From Phenylobacterium deserti (GTDB taxonomy: Bacteria; Pseudomonadota; Alphaproteobacteria; Caulobacterales; Caulobacteraceae), in NCBI GenBank assembly GCA_945874825.1, contig CAMCIK010000020.1, forward strand, positions 1 through 32,032: a DNA stretch of 32,032 bases, read 5' to 3'. This document shows, in pieces, positions 1-7,766 of this stretch. Positions within the stretch are counted from its first letter, which is position 1, and the number at the start of each line of letters is the position of its first letter. The notes under the pieces are model-generated. The model saw only the letters and a program-made list of their open reading frames with translations, was not told where the DNA came from and did not search any database. The translations under genes and the position numbers were made by a program.

Positions 1-1214
1 GCCGCGGGGGAGACGAACACGAGTTCGCCGACGTTCAGACCTTTCCCGCCGCGGGCCCAGGCGACATCTGTCGGTGCCAACCAACCGCGAGCGGCATCCT
101 TGCGGGTCTCGATCCGGACCCCCCTGCCGCCGGACTCGGTCACGATGGCCACTTCCCAGTCCCGTCGCTCCGAAGGGGCGCGGAACTCACCCGCAGCAGC
201 TTCCCAGCCTGGCCCATAGGTGGTCCGCGCAAAGGCACCACGCCAGCCGTGACGCCGATCATAGACCTCGAGACCATTCATCAGGGCCCGCCGGGCATGG
301 GACTGGACGTCAGGATCCAGCGTCGTGCGAACATAGAGGCCGCCCGAGTCCAGGCGATCACCAAGGAGCGCCCTTCCCTGCCTTCGAACCTCCTCGACGA
401 AGTAGTCGGCATCGCGATAGCGGGTCCGCACCGGCGCAGCCTGGACCACGAGGTCCTCCGCCTTGGCCTGGGCGGCGGCCTCGGCTGTGATCCATTTGGC
501 CTCGGCCATCTGGTCCAGGACCCAGTTCCTACGGGCGATGGCCTGCCCCTTGCGGCGGATCGGATGATAATTATCCGGCCCCTTGGGCAGGGCCGCCAGG
601 TAAGCCGCCTCGGAGAGGCTGACGTCGTTGATCGACTTGCCGAAATAGTTGTAGGCGGCGGCGCCGACGCCGAAGGACCTGTACCCGAGCCAGATTTCAT
701 TGAGATAGAGCTCGAGTATCTGTTGCTTGGTGAGGGTCTGCTCCAGGCGGCGGGCGATGAGCGCTTCCTTGAACTTCCGCCCTAGGGTCACGTCGTTGGT
801 CAACAGGACATTCTTTGCGACCTGCTGGGTGATGGTGGAACCGCCCTGCAGGCGACGTCCCTGGATCAGGCTTGGGACGGCGAGGCCAATAGCCCTGGCG
901 AGGCCTGCGGGATCGACCCCCTTGTGCTTGAAGAACGACCGGTCTTCAGCGGCCAGGAAGGCCAGGGCCAAGTGGGGGGGTATGTTGTCGTAGGGCATGA
1001 AGATGCGCCGCTCACGGCTGAATTCCCCGATCAGGGTGCCGTCCCAGGCGTATGCGCGGGTAGAGGTCGGCGGCCGGTAGTCCACCAGGTCGCCGGCGTC
1101 CGGAAGGTCATGGAAGAGCCAGGCCGTGTAGACGGCGATCGCCACTCCCCCGACCGCCACGAGGCTGAGCAGGGTCACCCCAGCAATGGCCAGCCATCTT
1201 TTCGGGGACTGCAC
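1..1214 (-). CDS. mrcA: Penicillin-binding protein 1A (bifunctional transglycosylase/transpeptidase), C-terminal part cut off by window edge
   Basis: Class A PBP that polymerises lipid II and cross-links peptidoglycan on the outer face of the inner membrane. The visible 404 codons begin with a short cytoplasmic tail and one membrane segment (about residues 7–30), then the GT51 glycosyltransferase domain: motif 1 EDRSFFKHKGVDP with the catalytic Glu at residue 90, followed by QGGSTITQQ and the RKFKEALIARRLE stretch. An inserted OB-like linker follows; the transpeptidase domain lies beyond the window. Start: a GTG at 1214–1212 with GGAGG 10 nt upstream; an upstream in-frame GTG has no such site. 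It reads in the same direction as the amidase upstream of it, about 100 nt away, so the two wall genes may be co-transcribed. The family call is secure; the start is probable. Confidence 0.93.
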   Translation of the reverse strand, partial: MQSPKRWLAIAGVTLLSLVAVGGVAIAVYTAWLFHDLPDAGDLVDYRPPTSTRAYAWDGTLIGEFSRERRIFMPYDNIPPHLALAFLAAEDRSFFKHKGVDPAGLARAIGLAVPSLIQGRRLQGGSTITQQVAKNVLLTNDVTLGRKFKEALIARRLEQTLTKQQILELYLNEIWLGYRSFGVGAAAYNYFGKSINDVSLSEAAYLAALPKGPDNYHPIRRKGQAIARRNWVLDQMAEAKWITAEAAAQAKAEDLVVQAAPVRTRYRDADYFVEEVRRQGRALLGDRLDSGGLYVRTTLDPDVQSHARRALMNGLEVYDRRHGWRGAFARTTYGPGWEAAAGEFRAPSERRDWEVAIVTESGGRGVRIETRKDAARGWLAPTDVAWARGGKGLNVGELVFVSPA

Positions 1215-1257
1215 GACAGAGACGCCTCCGCAGACGCCCACGCGCCCGCAATCTCCA

Positions 1258-1304
1258 TCGTCTAGGGCGCGTTTCCGAAAAGGGGAAGCCGGATTCTGGC
1301 GTCG
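1258..1304. repeat. Degenerate copy of a short interspersed palindromic element
   Basis: In the gap between the mrcA start and the amiC stop, the stretch beginning CTAGGGCGCGTTTCCGAAAA resembles the element at 28046–28096: shared CTAG(A/G)GC, TTCCGA(T/A)AAG, GGGA and CCGG blocks in the same order. The palindrome here is eroded (TTCCGAAAA against GGATTCTGG). By-eye alignment only. Similar AGAGC-x-TG…CCGGTT…CGGATC repeats are known to be scattered in alphaproteobacterial intergenic regions. Confidence 0.45.
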
Positions 1305-1310
1305 TCCCGG

Positions 1311-2534
1311 CTATCGGGAAGCCACCTGCACGTCGTTGCGGAAATAGGCATCGATGGCGCGGGCGACAGCGCCGACAAGCCGGCCCCGCGATGCCGGATT
1401 GGCCAGCAGGGCCTCGTCGGTGGGATTGGTCATGAAGCCCATCTCAAGCAGAACGGCGGGCACGTCCGGCGCCAGGAGGACCGCGAGACCGGCCTCTCTG
1501 TGACTGCGCCGCAGCAGGGCCTGGTTATCACCGATCTCATCGAGGAGGAGCTGGGCAAAGGTCGCGGAGCGGTTCTTAGTCGCCCTCTGGGTGAGATCGA
1601 AGAGGATGCCCGAGACGCTCTGGTCAGAGTGGTATCCGGCCTTCATGAACCAGTCATCGCGAGTGACAAGTCGCGCAGACCGGCCGACCGCCTTGTCCGC
1701 CAGGGTGTAGACACTGGCACCACGGACGGACTCATTAGGCCCGGAGTCCGCATGCAGGGAAATGAAGAGGTTGGCGTTGGCTTTGCGGGCGATCTGCACC
1801 CGGGTGTCGAGGGGAACATAGACATCCCGGTCGCGGGTCATCACGACACGATAGCGCCCAGTGCGCTGGAGCCGGTCGCGCAGGGCAAGGGCCGCGGCAA
1901 GGGTCAGGTCCTTTTCCCGGTGCTCATCGCCGAGGGCACCAGGGTCCGTTCCGCCATGGCCGGCGTCAATGACAACGATCTTTCGGGAGTCCACGCGGGA
2001 CTTGGCGGACTTGCGCGGGGCCGCAGCGGCGGCGCCCGAAGTCTCCTTCAGGGACGTCAGCCGGACGGTCTCCCCGGGAACCTTAAGCGGCGAAGCCATC
2101 TCGAAGTCTATGACATAGCGGTATCCGGGCGAGCCTTCACCGGGCGGCAGCAGGAAGCGCCGGCGAACCGTCACGCCCACCGCAGTCTCAACCGACAGCC
2201 GGGCACCGCCTCCCGCCTGGGGCGTGACGGACCAGGCTCGGACCAGACCCCGTCCAGGCCCACGCATCGGGGCTTCGACCTCCGCATCGGCGAGGGAAAC
2301 GACAATCTTTCCGCCGGCGTCGGACAGCAGACGCCCGGCCGCCTCACCGGACAGGTCGAGCACCAGACGGGTGGAAACGGAATCGCCGCCCAGACGGACG
2401 GAGCGGAGGTCGGCCGCCTGGCTCACGGCAGGTGAGGCGACGAAAAGGAGACCCCACCCGGCCAGGGCCAGGAAGAGCCAAACCTTGCGCCACCGCCAGT
2501 GAGACATCCACACCACGAAGACTTTTTCCTTCAT
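1311..2534 (-). CDS. amiC: N-acetylmuramoyl-L-alanine amidase, AMIN + Amidase_3, secreted
   Basis: Zinc amidase that cuts the amide bond between MurNAc and L-Ala, normally used in daughter-cell separation. The 407-residue reading has a signal peptide (hydrophobic core about residues 19–33, likely cleavage after SQA at 40), an AMIN domain (about 41–150) for envelope targeting, a linker, and Amidase_3 (about 184–400). The zinc/catalytic set is visible: H193 in DAGHGG, E207 in REKDL, H261 in SLHADSG and E364 in LLEMGFMTN. Start choice is between ATG at 2534 (weak purine stretch close by) and ATG at 2507 (nine codons later, giving a more typical signal peptide); the sequence does not decide. It is divergent from rne and upstream of mrcA. 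Gene family secure; AmiC as opposed to another AMIN amidase is by architecture. Confidence 0.93.
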   Translation of the reverse strand: MKEKVFVVWMSHWRWRKVWLFLALAGWGLLFVASPAVSQAADLRSVRLGGDSVSTRLVLDLSGEAAGRLLSDAGGKIVVSLADAEVEAPMRGPGRGLVRAWSVTPQAGGGARLSVETAVGVTVRRRFLLPPGEGSPGYRYVIDFEMASPLKVPGETVRLTSLKETSGAAAAAPRKSAKSRVDSRKIVVIDAGHGGTDPGALGDEHREKDLTLAAALALRDRLQRTGRYRVVMTRDRDVYVPLDTRVQIARKANANLFISLHADSGPNESVRGASVYTLADKAVGRSARLVTRDDWFMKAGYHSDQSVSGILFDLTQRATKNRSATFAQLLLDEIGDNQALLRRSHREAGLAVLLAPDVPAVLLEMGFMTNPTDEALLANPASRGRLVGAVARAIDAYFRNDVQVASR

Positions 2535-2917
2535 TTCCCGCCTGCTGCAGGTTTTGGCCAGACTAACGCAAGGGCGTAGTGAAATCGTTAAGGACGCTGG
2601 GAAGCGGGCCTGCCCCGATCTTTTACTGGCGTCCGCGGCTTTTTTGCTGCAATGAGAATCTTCGGTCGTGCTGCGGTGCGGTCGGGTACGGGTCCGCCGA
2701 TGACCTGCATGTGGCCCAACGCCCGGCAGTCTCGGGGCTCCCGCTTCGGACGGCGAGCGTCCGCAAAACTGGAAACACGCCATGGGCTGCGCAGCTCGAG
2801 CCAAAACCCGGCCGGTCGATATCCGCGTTAAGGACGCGCGATGCGACTACCTGCGCGGCCCTCGCCCCAACAGGCGCAGCCCGGGCTTCGGCCCTGAGGC
2901 GCGCTCCGGAGACCTTA
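2535..2917 (+). promoter_or_regulatory. Divergent amiC/rne intergenic region, probable structured rne 5' leader
   Basis: 383 nt without a convincing gene. CGTTAAGGACGC occurs twice (2586–2597 and 2826–2837), and its complement-bearing GCGTCCGC also occurs twice (2629–2636 and 2757–2764), so GGACGC:GCGTCC helices can form in several mutually exclusive combinations. A clean hairpin CGGACG-GCGAG-CGTCCG lies at 2747–2763. A T6 run at 2640–2645 follows the first possible helix (2592–2597 with 2629–2634). RNase E genes in enterobacteria are autoregulated through a long leader; a similar role here is inference. A GANTC methylation site lies at 2656–2660. Confidence 0.45.
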
Positions 2918-5563
2918 ATGTCAAAGAAGATGCTTATCGACGCCGCCCACGCCGAAGAGACACGCGTGGCGGTGATCGACGGAAATCGAATTGAAGAGTT
3001 TGATTTCGAGAGCAAGAGCCACAAACAGCTTCGCGGGAACATCTATCTCGCCAAGGTGACTCGGGTGGAGCCTTCGCTCCAGGCCGCCTTCATTGAGTAC
3101 GGCGGCAATCGCCACGGCTTCCTCGCCTTCAACGAGATCCACCCCGACTACTACCAGATCCCTGTCGCCGACCGTGAAGCCCTGATGGCCGAGGCGGCTG
3201 CAGATGACGGCGACGACGAGGTTGAGGCCTCGCGTTCTGATGACGACAGCGAGGACGGCGAGGACGGCGCAGAGACCCTTTCGGGGGACGATGACGACGT
3301 GATGGAGCAGGAGGTCGCCCGGCGTCGCCGGCGGCTGATGCGTCGCTACAAGATCCAGGAGGTGATCCGTCGCCGCCAGATCATGCTCATCCAGGTCGTC
3401 AAGGAAGAGCGTGGTAACAAGGGCGCAGCCCTGACCACCTATCTGTCGCTGGCCGGACGCTACTGCGTGCTGATGCCGAACACCGCCAGCGGCGGCGGCA
3501 TCTCCCGGAAGATCACCTCGGCCACGGACCGCAAGCGCCTGAAGACCGTCGTCCAGGGGCTGGATGTCCCGGACGGCATGGGCCTGATCGTCCGCACGGC
3601 CGGAGCCAAGCGCACCAAGGCCGAGATCCAGCGCGACTACGACTACCTCCTGCGGATGTGGGAGAACATCCGGGAGACCACCCTTCATTCCGTGGCCCCC
3701 TCCCTCATCTACGAGGAAGAGGACCTGGTGAAGCGGACCATCCGCGACCTCTACGACAAGGACATCGACGAAGTCTTGGTCGAGGGAGAGGCGGGCTTCC
3801 GGGAGGCCCGCGACTTCATGCGGATGCTCATGCCTTCCCAGGCCCGCAAGGTTCAGCACTACCGCGAGCCGACGCCCCTCTTCGTTCGGCACAAGGTCGA
3901 GGACCATCTGGCCCAGATCTACTCGCCTGTGGTGCCGCTGAAGTCCGGCGGTTACCTGGTGATCAACCAGACCGAAGCCCTCGTCGCCGTTGACGTCAAT
4001 TCCGGCCGCGCCACTCGCGAGCGGAATGTCGAGGCCACGGCTCTCCGGACAAACATGGAAGCCGCCGAGGAAACCGCCCGGCAACTCCGGCTGCGTGACC
4101 TGGCCGGCCTGGTCGTCATCGACTTCATCGACATGGATGAGTCGAAGAATAACCGCGCCGTCGAGAAGAAGCTCAAGGATGCCCTCAAGGACGACCGTGC
4201 GCGGATCCAGGTGGGGCGGATCTCCAGCTTCGGGCTCATGGAACTGTCGCGGCAGCGGCGTCGGTCTAGCCTCCTGGAAGGCACCACCCATGTCTGCGAG
4301 CAATGCGCTGGAACCGGCCGGGTGCGGTCGGTGGAATCCAGCGCCCTCGGCGCCCTGAGAGCGGCCGAGATGGAGGCCCTGAAGGGGGCTGGCGAGATCA
4401 CCCTGCGGGCGCCGCGGTCTGTGGCGCTCTACATCCTCAACGAGAAGCGCGGCCATCTGTCCCGGCTGCACGCGGACCAGGGCGTCTTCATCTCGGTTGT
4501 GGTCGACGAGACCCTGCCGCATGCGGACTTCGCCCTTGAACGCACCTCGGACCAGGCGCGGGCCCTGGATACCCCTTCGGCCCCCCGGTCCCTCGAGCCC
4601 TACACGCCTGCGGACGAGGACTTCGAGGACGAGATCGAGGATGAGGACGAGACCGACGGTGAGGAAGAGATCCTTGTCGACGAGGACGACGAGGACGCCG
4701 GTGACTCCGATGGTGGACGCGAGGACTCCGGCGGACGCGAAGACTCTGGCGATCGACGGGGCCGCCGCCGCAGGCGTCGTGGACGGCGGGACGTCGAGCC
4801 CCGGGTCGCCGGAGCCGCGCCTGAGGCACCCCGCGAAAGCCGTGACGATGAAGAAGATGACGGCCAGGGTGGCCGCCGGCGGCGTCGCGGGCGCAGGGGT
4901 GGAAGACGCTCCCGCGAGGATGGGCGTCCGCAGGACGCCTATGCCTGGACCCGGCCTTGGGTACCCTATGAGGACGACCCCTTCATCTGGTTCGACCCCT
5001 CGCAGGACATCCAGGAGTCGGCAGCTGAAGCCCGTCCGCAGAGCGCCATCAAGCCCTTGGTCACCCCAGAGGGTGACTCCGCGGATATCTGGGTTGAGCT
5101 GCCCGAGGCCGAACCCGAGCGCGCCCGTCGGCCCCGTCGCGGTCGCGGACGCGGACGCCGGGAGGAAGGCTCCGATGCTGGAGTTGAAGATCTGACCGCC
5201 CGGGCTGCAGAAATCGACGCCCCGGATGCCGAAGCCCAGGAGACCGGGAGTCATGAGACGGAGGCGGTAGAGGCCACGGTCCCTGAAGCGCAGACCTTGT
5301 CCGCTGAGACCGAAGTCCCAGCAGAGCCGCCTGCGAAGCCTACAAAGGCGCGGCGGTCCCGTGCCCGCGCTCCGGTTCAGGCGGATGCGGCCGTAGAGGC
5401 GGAGCCTGCCCAGGTGGTTTCAGAGCCAGCGCCGCCTGCTGCACCGGAGGTCGAACCCTCGTCGGAGGCGATCGATCCGGTCCCGTTGGCGCGCGAACCG
5501 GACCCCGCCGAGATCACGGCCCCTCCGCCCAAGCCGCGCAAGGGCTGGTGGCGTCGCGGCTGA
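2918..5563 (+). CDS. rne: Ribonuclease E, degradosome scaffold
   Basis: Endoribonuclease that starts mRNA decay and processes rRNA/tRNA. 881 residues from ATG 2918, with GGAG 6 nt upstream (GGAGACCTTA-ATG); the longer frame upstream has no family resemblance. Order: S1 domain (from about residue 35) interrupted by the long acidic insert (about 90–135) typical of alphaproteobacteria, RNase H-like/5'-sensor parts, then the DNase I-like catalytic core with the Mg2+ aspartates D359 (VDVNSGRAT) and D402 (VVIDFIDM), and the Zn-link C460-EQ-C463. The C-terminal half is low complexity: acidic (DEDFEDEIEDEDE), two arginine-rich RNA-binding blocks, and an aromatic island (YAWTRPWVPYEDDPFIWF). The last residues are GWWRRG; in Caulobacter a GWW tail on RNase E is known to bind PNPase. 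That function is inferred here from the match. Confidence 0.97.
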   Translation: MSKKMLIDAAHAEETRVAVIDGNRIEEFDFESKSHKQLRGNIYLAKVTRVEPSLQAAFIEYGGNRHGFLAFNEIHPDYYQIPVADREALMAEAAADDGDDEVEASRSDDDSEDGEDGAETLSGDDDDVMEQEVARRRRRLMRRYKIQEVIRRRQIMLIQVVKEERGNKGAALTTYLSLAGRYCVLMPNTASGGGISRKITSATDRKRLKTVVQGLDVPDGMGLIVRTAGAKRTKAEIQRDYDYLLRMWENIRETTLHSVAPSLIYEEEDLVKRTIRDLYDKDIDEVLVEGEAGFREARDFMRMLMPSQARKVQHYREPTPLFVRHKVEDHLAQIYSPVVPLKSGGYLVINQTEALVAVDVNSGRATRERNVEATALRTNMEAAEETARQLRLRDLAGLVVIDFIDMDESKNNRAVEKKLKDALKDDRARIQVGRISSFGLMELSRQRRRSSLLEGTTHVCEQCAGTGRVRSVESSALGALRAAEMEALKGAGEITLRAPRSVALYILNEKRGHLSRLHADQGVFISVVVDETLPHADFALERTSDQARALDTPSAPRSLEPYTPADEDFEDEIEDEDETDGEEEILVDEDDEDAGDSDGGREDSGGREDSGDRRGRRRRRRGRRDVEPRVAGAAPEAPRESRDDEEDDGQGGRRRRRGRRGGRRSREDGRPQDAYAWTRPWVPYEDDPFIWFDPSQDIQESAAEARPQSAIKPLVTPEGDSADIWVELPEAEPERARRPRRGRGRGRREEGSDAGVEDLTARAAEIDAPDAEAQETGSHETEAVEATVPEAQTLSAETEVPAEPPAKPTKARRSRARAPVQADAAVEAEPAQVVSEPAPPAAPEVEPSSEAIDPVPLAREPDPAEITAPPPKPRKGWWRRG

Positions 5564-5610
5564 CGGGATAGCGTTCAGAGGGCTCGGGGCGTAACACCAG
5601 GAGACTCGCC

Positions 5611-7002
5611 ATGGGCGGCCGCCGCCGTGTGCACGTCGGAAAGCGTCTGGCCTTGGGGCTAAGCCTCGCGGCCGCCCTTTCCCAGAACCTTGTTCCGTCC
5701 CTCGCCCTGGCGCAGAGCGAGCCCTTGTCCCTGATCCGGGACACGGAAATCGAGGAGACGCTGAGACTGGATTCCGAGCCCCTGTTCAAGGCCGCCGGCC
5801 TGGAATCGGGATCAATCCGCATCCTTCTCCTGGGATCCAAGGACCTGAACGCCTTCGCCGGACCCGGCGTCATGGCCGTCTTCACCGGCCTGATTCTCGA
5901 GACCAACTCGCCCAATGAGCTCCAGGGCGTCATAGCTCACGAAGTGGCCCACCTTGCAGGCGGACACTCTGCGCGTTCCGATGAGATGTCCCAGGCCGGG
6001 CTCAGACCCTTCCTGCTGACCATGGGTCTCGGCGTACTGGCGGCCCTTTCCGGCAATGTCGAGGCCGGCGCCATACTGGCGGCGAACGCCAGCTTCTTCG
6101 GCACACTGGGGGCCATGGGCTACAGCCGCGAACAGGAAAGCCGGGCCGACCAGGCGGGTGCCACCTACCTCGAATCCGCCGGGCTCTCCGGCAAGGGCCT
6201 GGTGACCTTCTTCGACAATTTCCGCTACCAGGAAGTGTTCTCCGAGGCCCGACGGTTCGCCTACTTCCGGAGCCACCCGCTGAGTTCCGACCGGATCGAG
6301 GCCCTGAGGGCGCGGGTCGAGAAACTGTCGCACCTGGAAACGCCCGACACCCCTGAAAGCATTAGCCGTCACGCGATCATGAAGGCCAAGTTGCACGGCT
6401 TCATCAATCCCAACCTCGCGGTGGTAAAGTGCGCCGAGCCCAAGGCTGACTATCCAACCCGCTACGCCTGCGCGATCGCCCAGTACCAGCTCAAGGAGCC
6501 CGACCGGGCCCTCAAGCTGATCGAAGCCCTCCTCAAGGAACAACCCGACAATCCCTATCTTTGGGAACTCAAGGGACAGATCCTCTTCGAGTTCGGCCGG
6601 ACGGCAGAGGCCGAGGCGCCGCAGCGGCGGTCCGTGACCCTCAAGCCCGACGCACCCCTGTTGAGGGTCAACCTCGGCCAGACCCTGATCGCCCTGCCCG
6701 AGCCCTCCAAGATCGACGAGGGAATCCAGGAGCTCAAGACGGCCCTGGACCAGGACGATGAGAACTCGGTCGCCTGGCGACTGCTCGCCCAGGCCTATGA
6801 CTCCCGCAGTCGGGATGGCCTCGCCCGCTACGCCACCGCTGAATACAACTACATCGAGGGCGACCGCCGTCAGGCCCTGATCTTCGCCCTTCGGGCGAGG
6901 GATCTGCTGGAGCGGAACACGCCGGAATGGCGTCGCGCCAACGACATCGTGCTCGCAACCGAGAACGACAGGCAGGTTCGCGGCAGCAGAGGCCCCGGAT
7001 AG
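5611..7002 (+). CDS. Periplasmic M48 metalloprotease with C-terminal TPRs (BepA/YfgC-like)
   Basis: Predicted envelope-quality-control protease. 463 residues: signal peptide about 1–34 (cleavage near ALA-QSE), M48 catalytic domain with HEVAH at residues 110–114 and the third zinc ligand E176 in the EQESRAD motif (171–180), then tetratricopeptide repeats (about 265–440) that would present outer-membrane substrates. E. coli BepA has the same layout and degrades misassembled LptD/BamA clients; that role is inferred. Start ATG 5611 has AGGAG 7 nt upstream. It follows rne by 47 nt in the same direction and precedes the DsbA-like gene by 37 nt, so an operon of periplasmic folding/proteolysis genes is plausible. 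Confidence 0.93.
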   Translation: MGGRRRVHVGKRLALGLSLAAALSQNLVPSLALAQSEPLSLIRDTEIEETLRLDSEPLFKAAGLESGSIRILLLGSKDLNAFAGPGVMAVFTGLILETNSPNELQGVIAHEVAHLAGGHSARSDEMSQAGLRPFLLTMGLGVLAALSGNVEAGAILAANASFFGTLGAMGYSREQESRADQAGATYLESAGLSGKGLVTFFDNFRYQEVFSEARRFAYFRSHPLSSDRIEALRARVEKLSHLETPDTPESISRHAIMKAKLHGFINPNLAVVKCAEPKADYPTRYACAIAQYQLKEPDRALKLIEALLKEQPDNPYLWELKGQILFEFGRTAEAEAPQRRSVTLKPDAPLLRVNLGQTLIALPEPSKIDEGIQELKTALDQDDENSVAWRLLAQAYDSRSRDGLARYATAEYNYIEGDRRQALIFALRARDLLERNTPEWRRANDIVLATENDRQVRGSRGPG

Positions 7003-7039
7003 GGCTTCACACCGCGCAAGGCCGCCCTATGTTGCCGTC

Positions 7040-7765
7040 ATGAAAGCCGCCTCCCAAGCCCTCGCCCTTGCCGCCATCCTCTCCCTCGGAGGCTGTCAGA
7101 AGGCCTTCGACGCCGTTCTCGGCCCGCCCGTCCGGGGCTATCTGCTCGAACACCCGGAACTGCTGGAGGATATGGCCAGCAAACTGCAGGAAAAGAAGAT
7201 CGCCCAGCAGTCGGAAGACGCTCGAAAGTCGGTGGCCGAGAATCGCAAGGCCCTGGAGCGCGATCCGAGGGACGTGGTGATCAATCCCGACGGGAAGATC
7301 ACGGTCGTCGAGTTTTACGACTACCGCTGCGGCTACTGCAAGACCATCGCCCCGGAAGTCGCGGCCCTGGTCCGCGACAACAAGGACATCCGCCTGGTGC
7401 TGAAGGAATTCCCCATCTTCGGCGGTGCCTCCGACCTCGCCGCCCGCACCGCTCTGACCCCGGGCGGACGTGCGGGCGGCCTGGACTTCCATGAAGCCAT
7501 GATGGTGGAGAGGACACTCAACGAAGGCACCATTACCCGCCTTGCAGCCAAGGCAGGTATCGCCTCGGCTGAAATCACCTCCGCCCAGCGCGACGAGGCC
7601 ATCACCCAGCAGCTGTCCGATACCCGCCGCCTTGCTGAAGCGCTTCGTATCGAGGGCACGCCGGCCTTCATCGTCGGTGACAGGCTCATCCCCGGAGCCG
7701 ATGTCGTCGCCCTTAAGGCCGCCATACAAGAGGCCCGGACGGGCCAGATGAAGAGGCCAGGCTGA
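7040..7765 (+). CDS. ScsC/DsbA-type thiol:disulfide lipoprotein
   Basis: Thioredoxin-fold oxidoreductase or isomerase for periplasmic disulfides. 241 residues. The N-terminus is a lipoprotein signal: hydrophobic run, then lipobox LGG-C with Cys19 as likely lipidation site. Next is a helical segment (about 25–60, with the pattern VRGYLLEHPELL) like the ScsC N-terminal oligomerisation domain, then the thioredoxin fold with active site C97-G-Y-C100 and the cis-proline loop GTPAF. Whether it oxidises or isomerises depends on its partner, which cannot be read here; no DsbB or ScsB lies in the window. The next gene starts 1 nt after its stop, so the two are probably translated together. Confidence 0.92.
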   Translation: MKAASQALALAAILSLGGCQKAFDAVLGPPVRGYLLEHPELLEDMASKLQEKKIAQQSEDARKSVAENRKALERDPRDVVINPDGKITVVEFYDYRCGYCKTIAPEVAALVRDNKDIRLVLKEFPIFGGASDLAARTALTPGGRAGGLDFHEAMMVERTLNEGTITRLAAKAGIASAEITSAQRDEAITQQLSDTRRLAEALRIEGTPAFIVGDRLIPGADVVALKAAIQEARTGQMKRPG

Positions 7766-7766
7766 C

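Noticed and set aside
2782..2994. 70-codon frame in the rne leader (ATG at 2782)
   Set aside because: Overlaps the rne start in another frame, is Arg-rich noise, and has only a weak GGA upstream; a leader peptide cannot be excluded but is not supported.
2921..5254. 777-codon open frame antisense to rne
   Set aside because: Mirror of a GC-rich, codon-biased gene; its translation shows no domain, and the sense strand encodes unmistakable RNase E.
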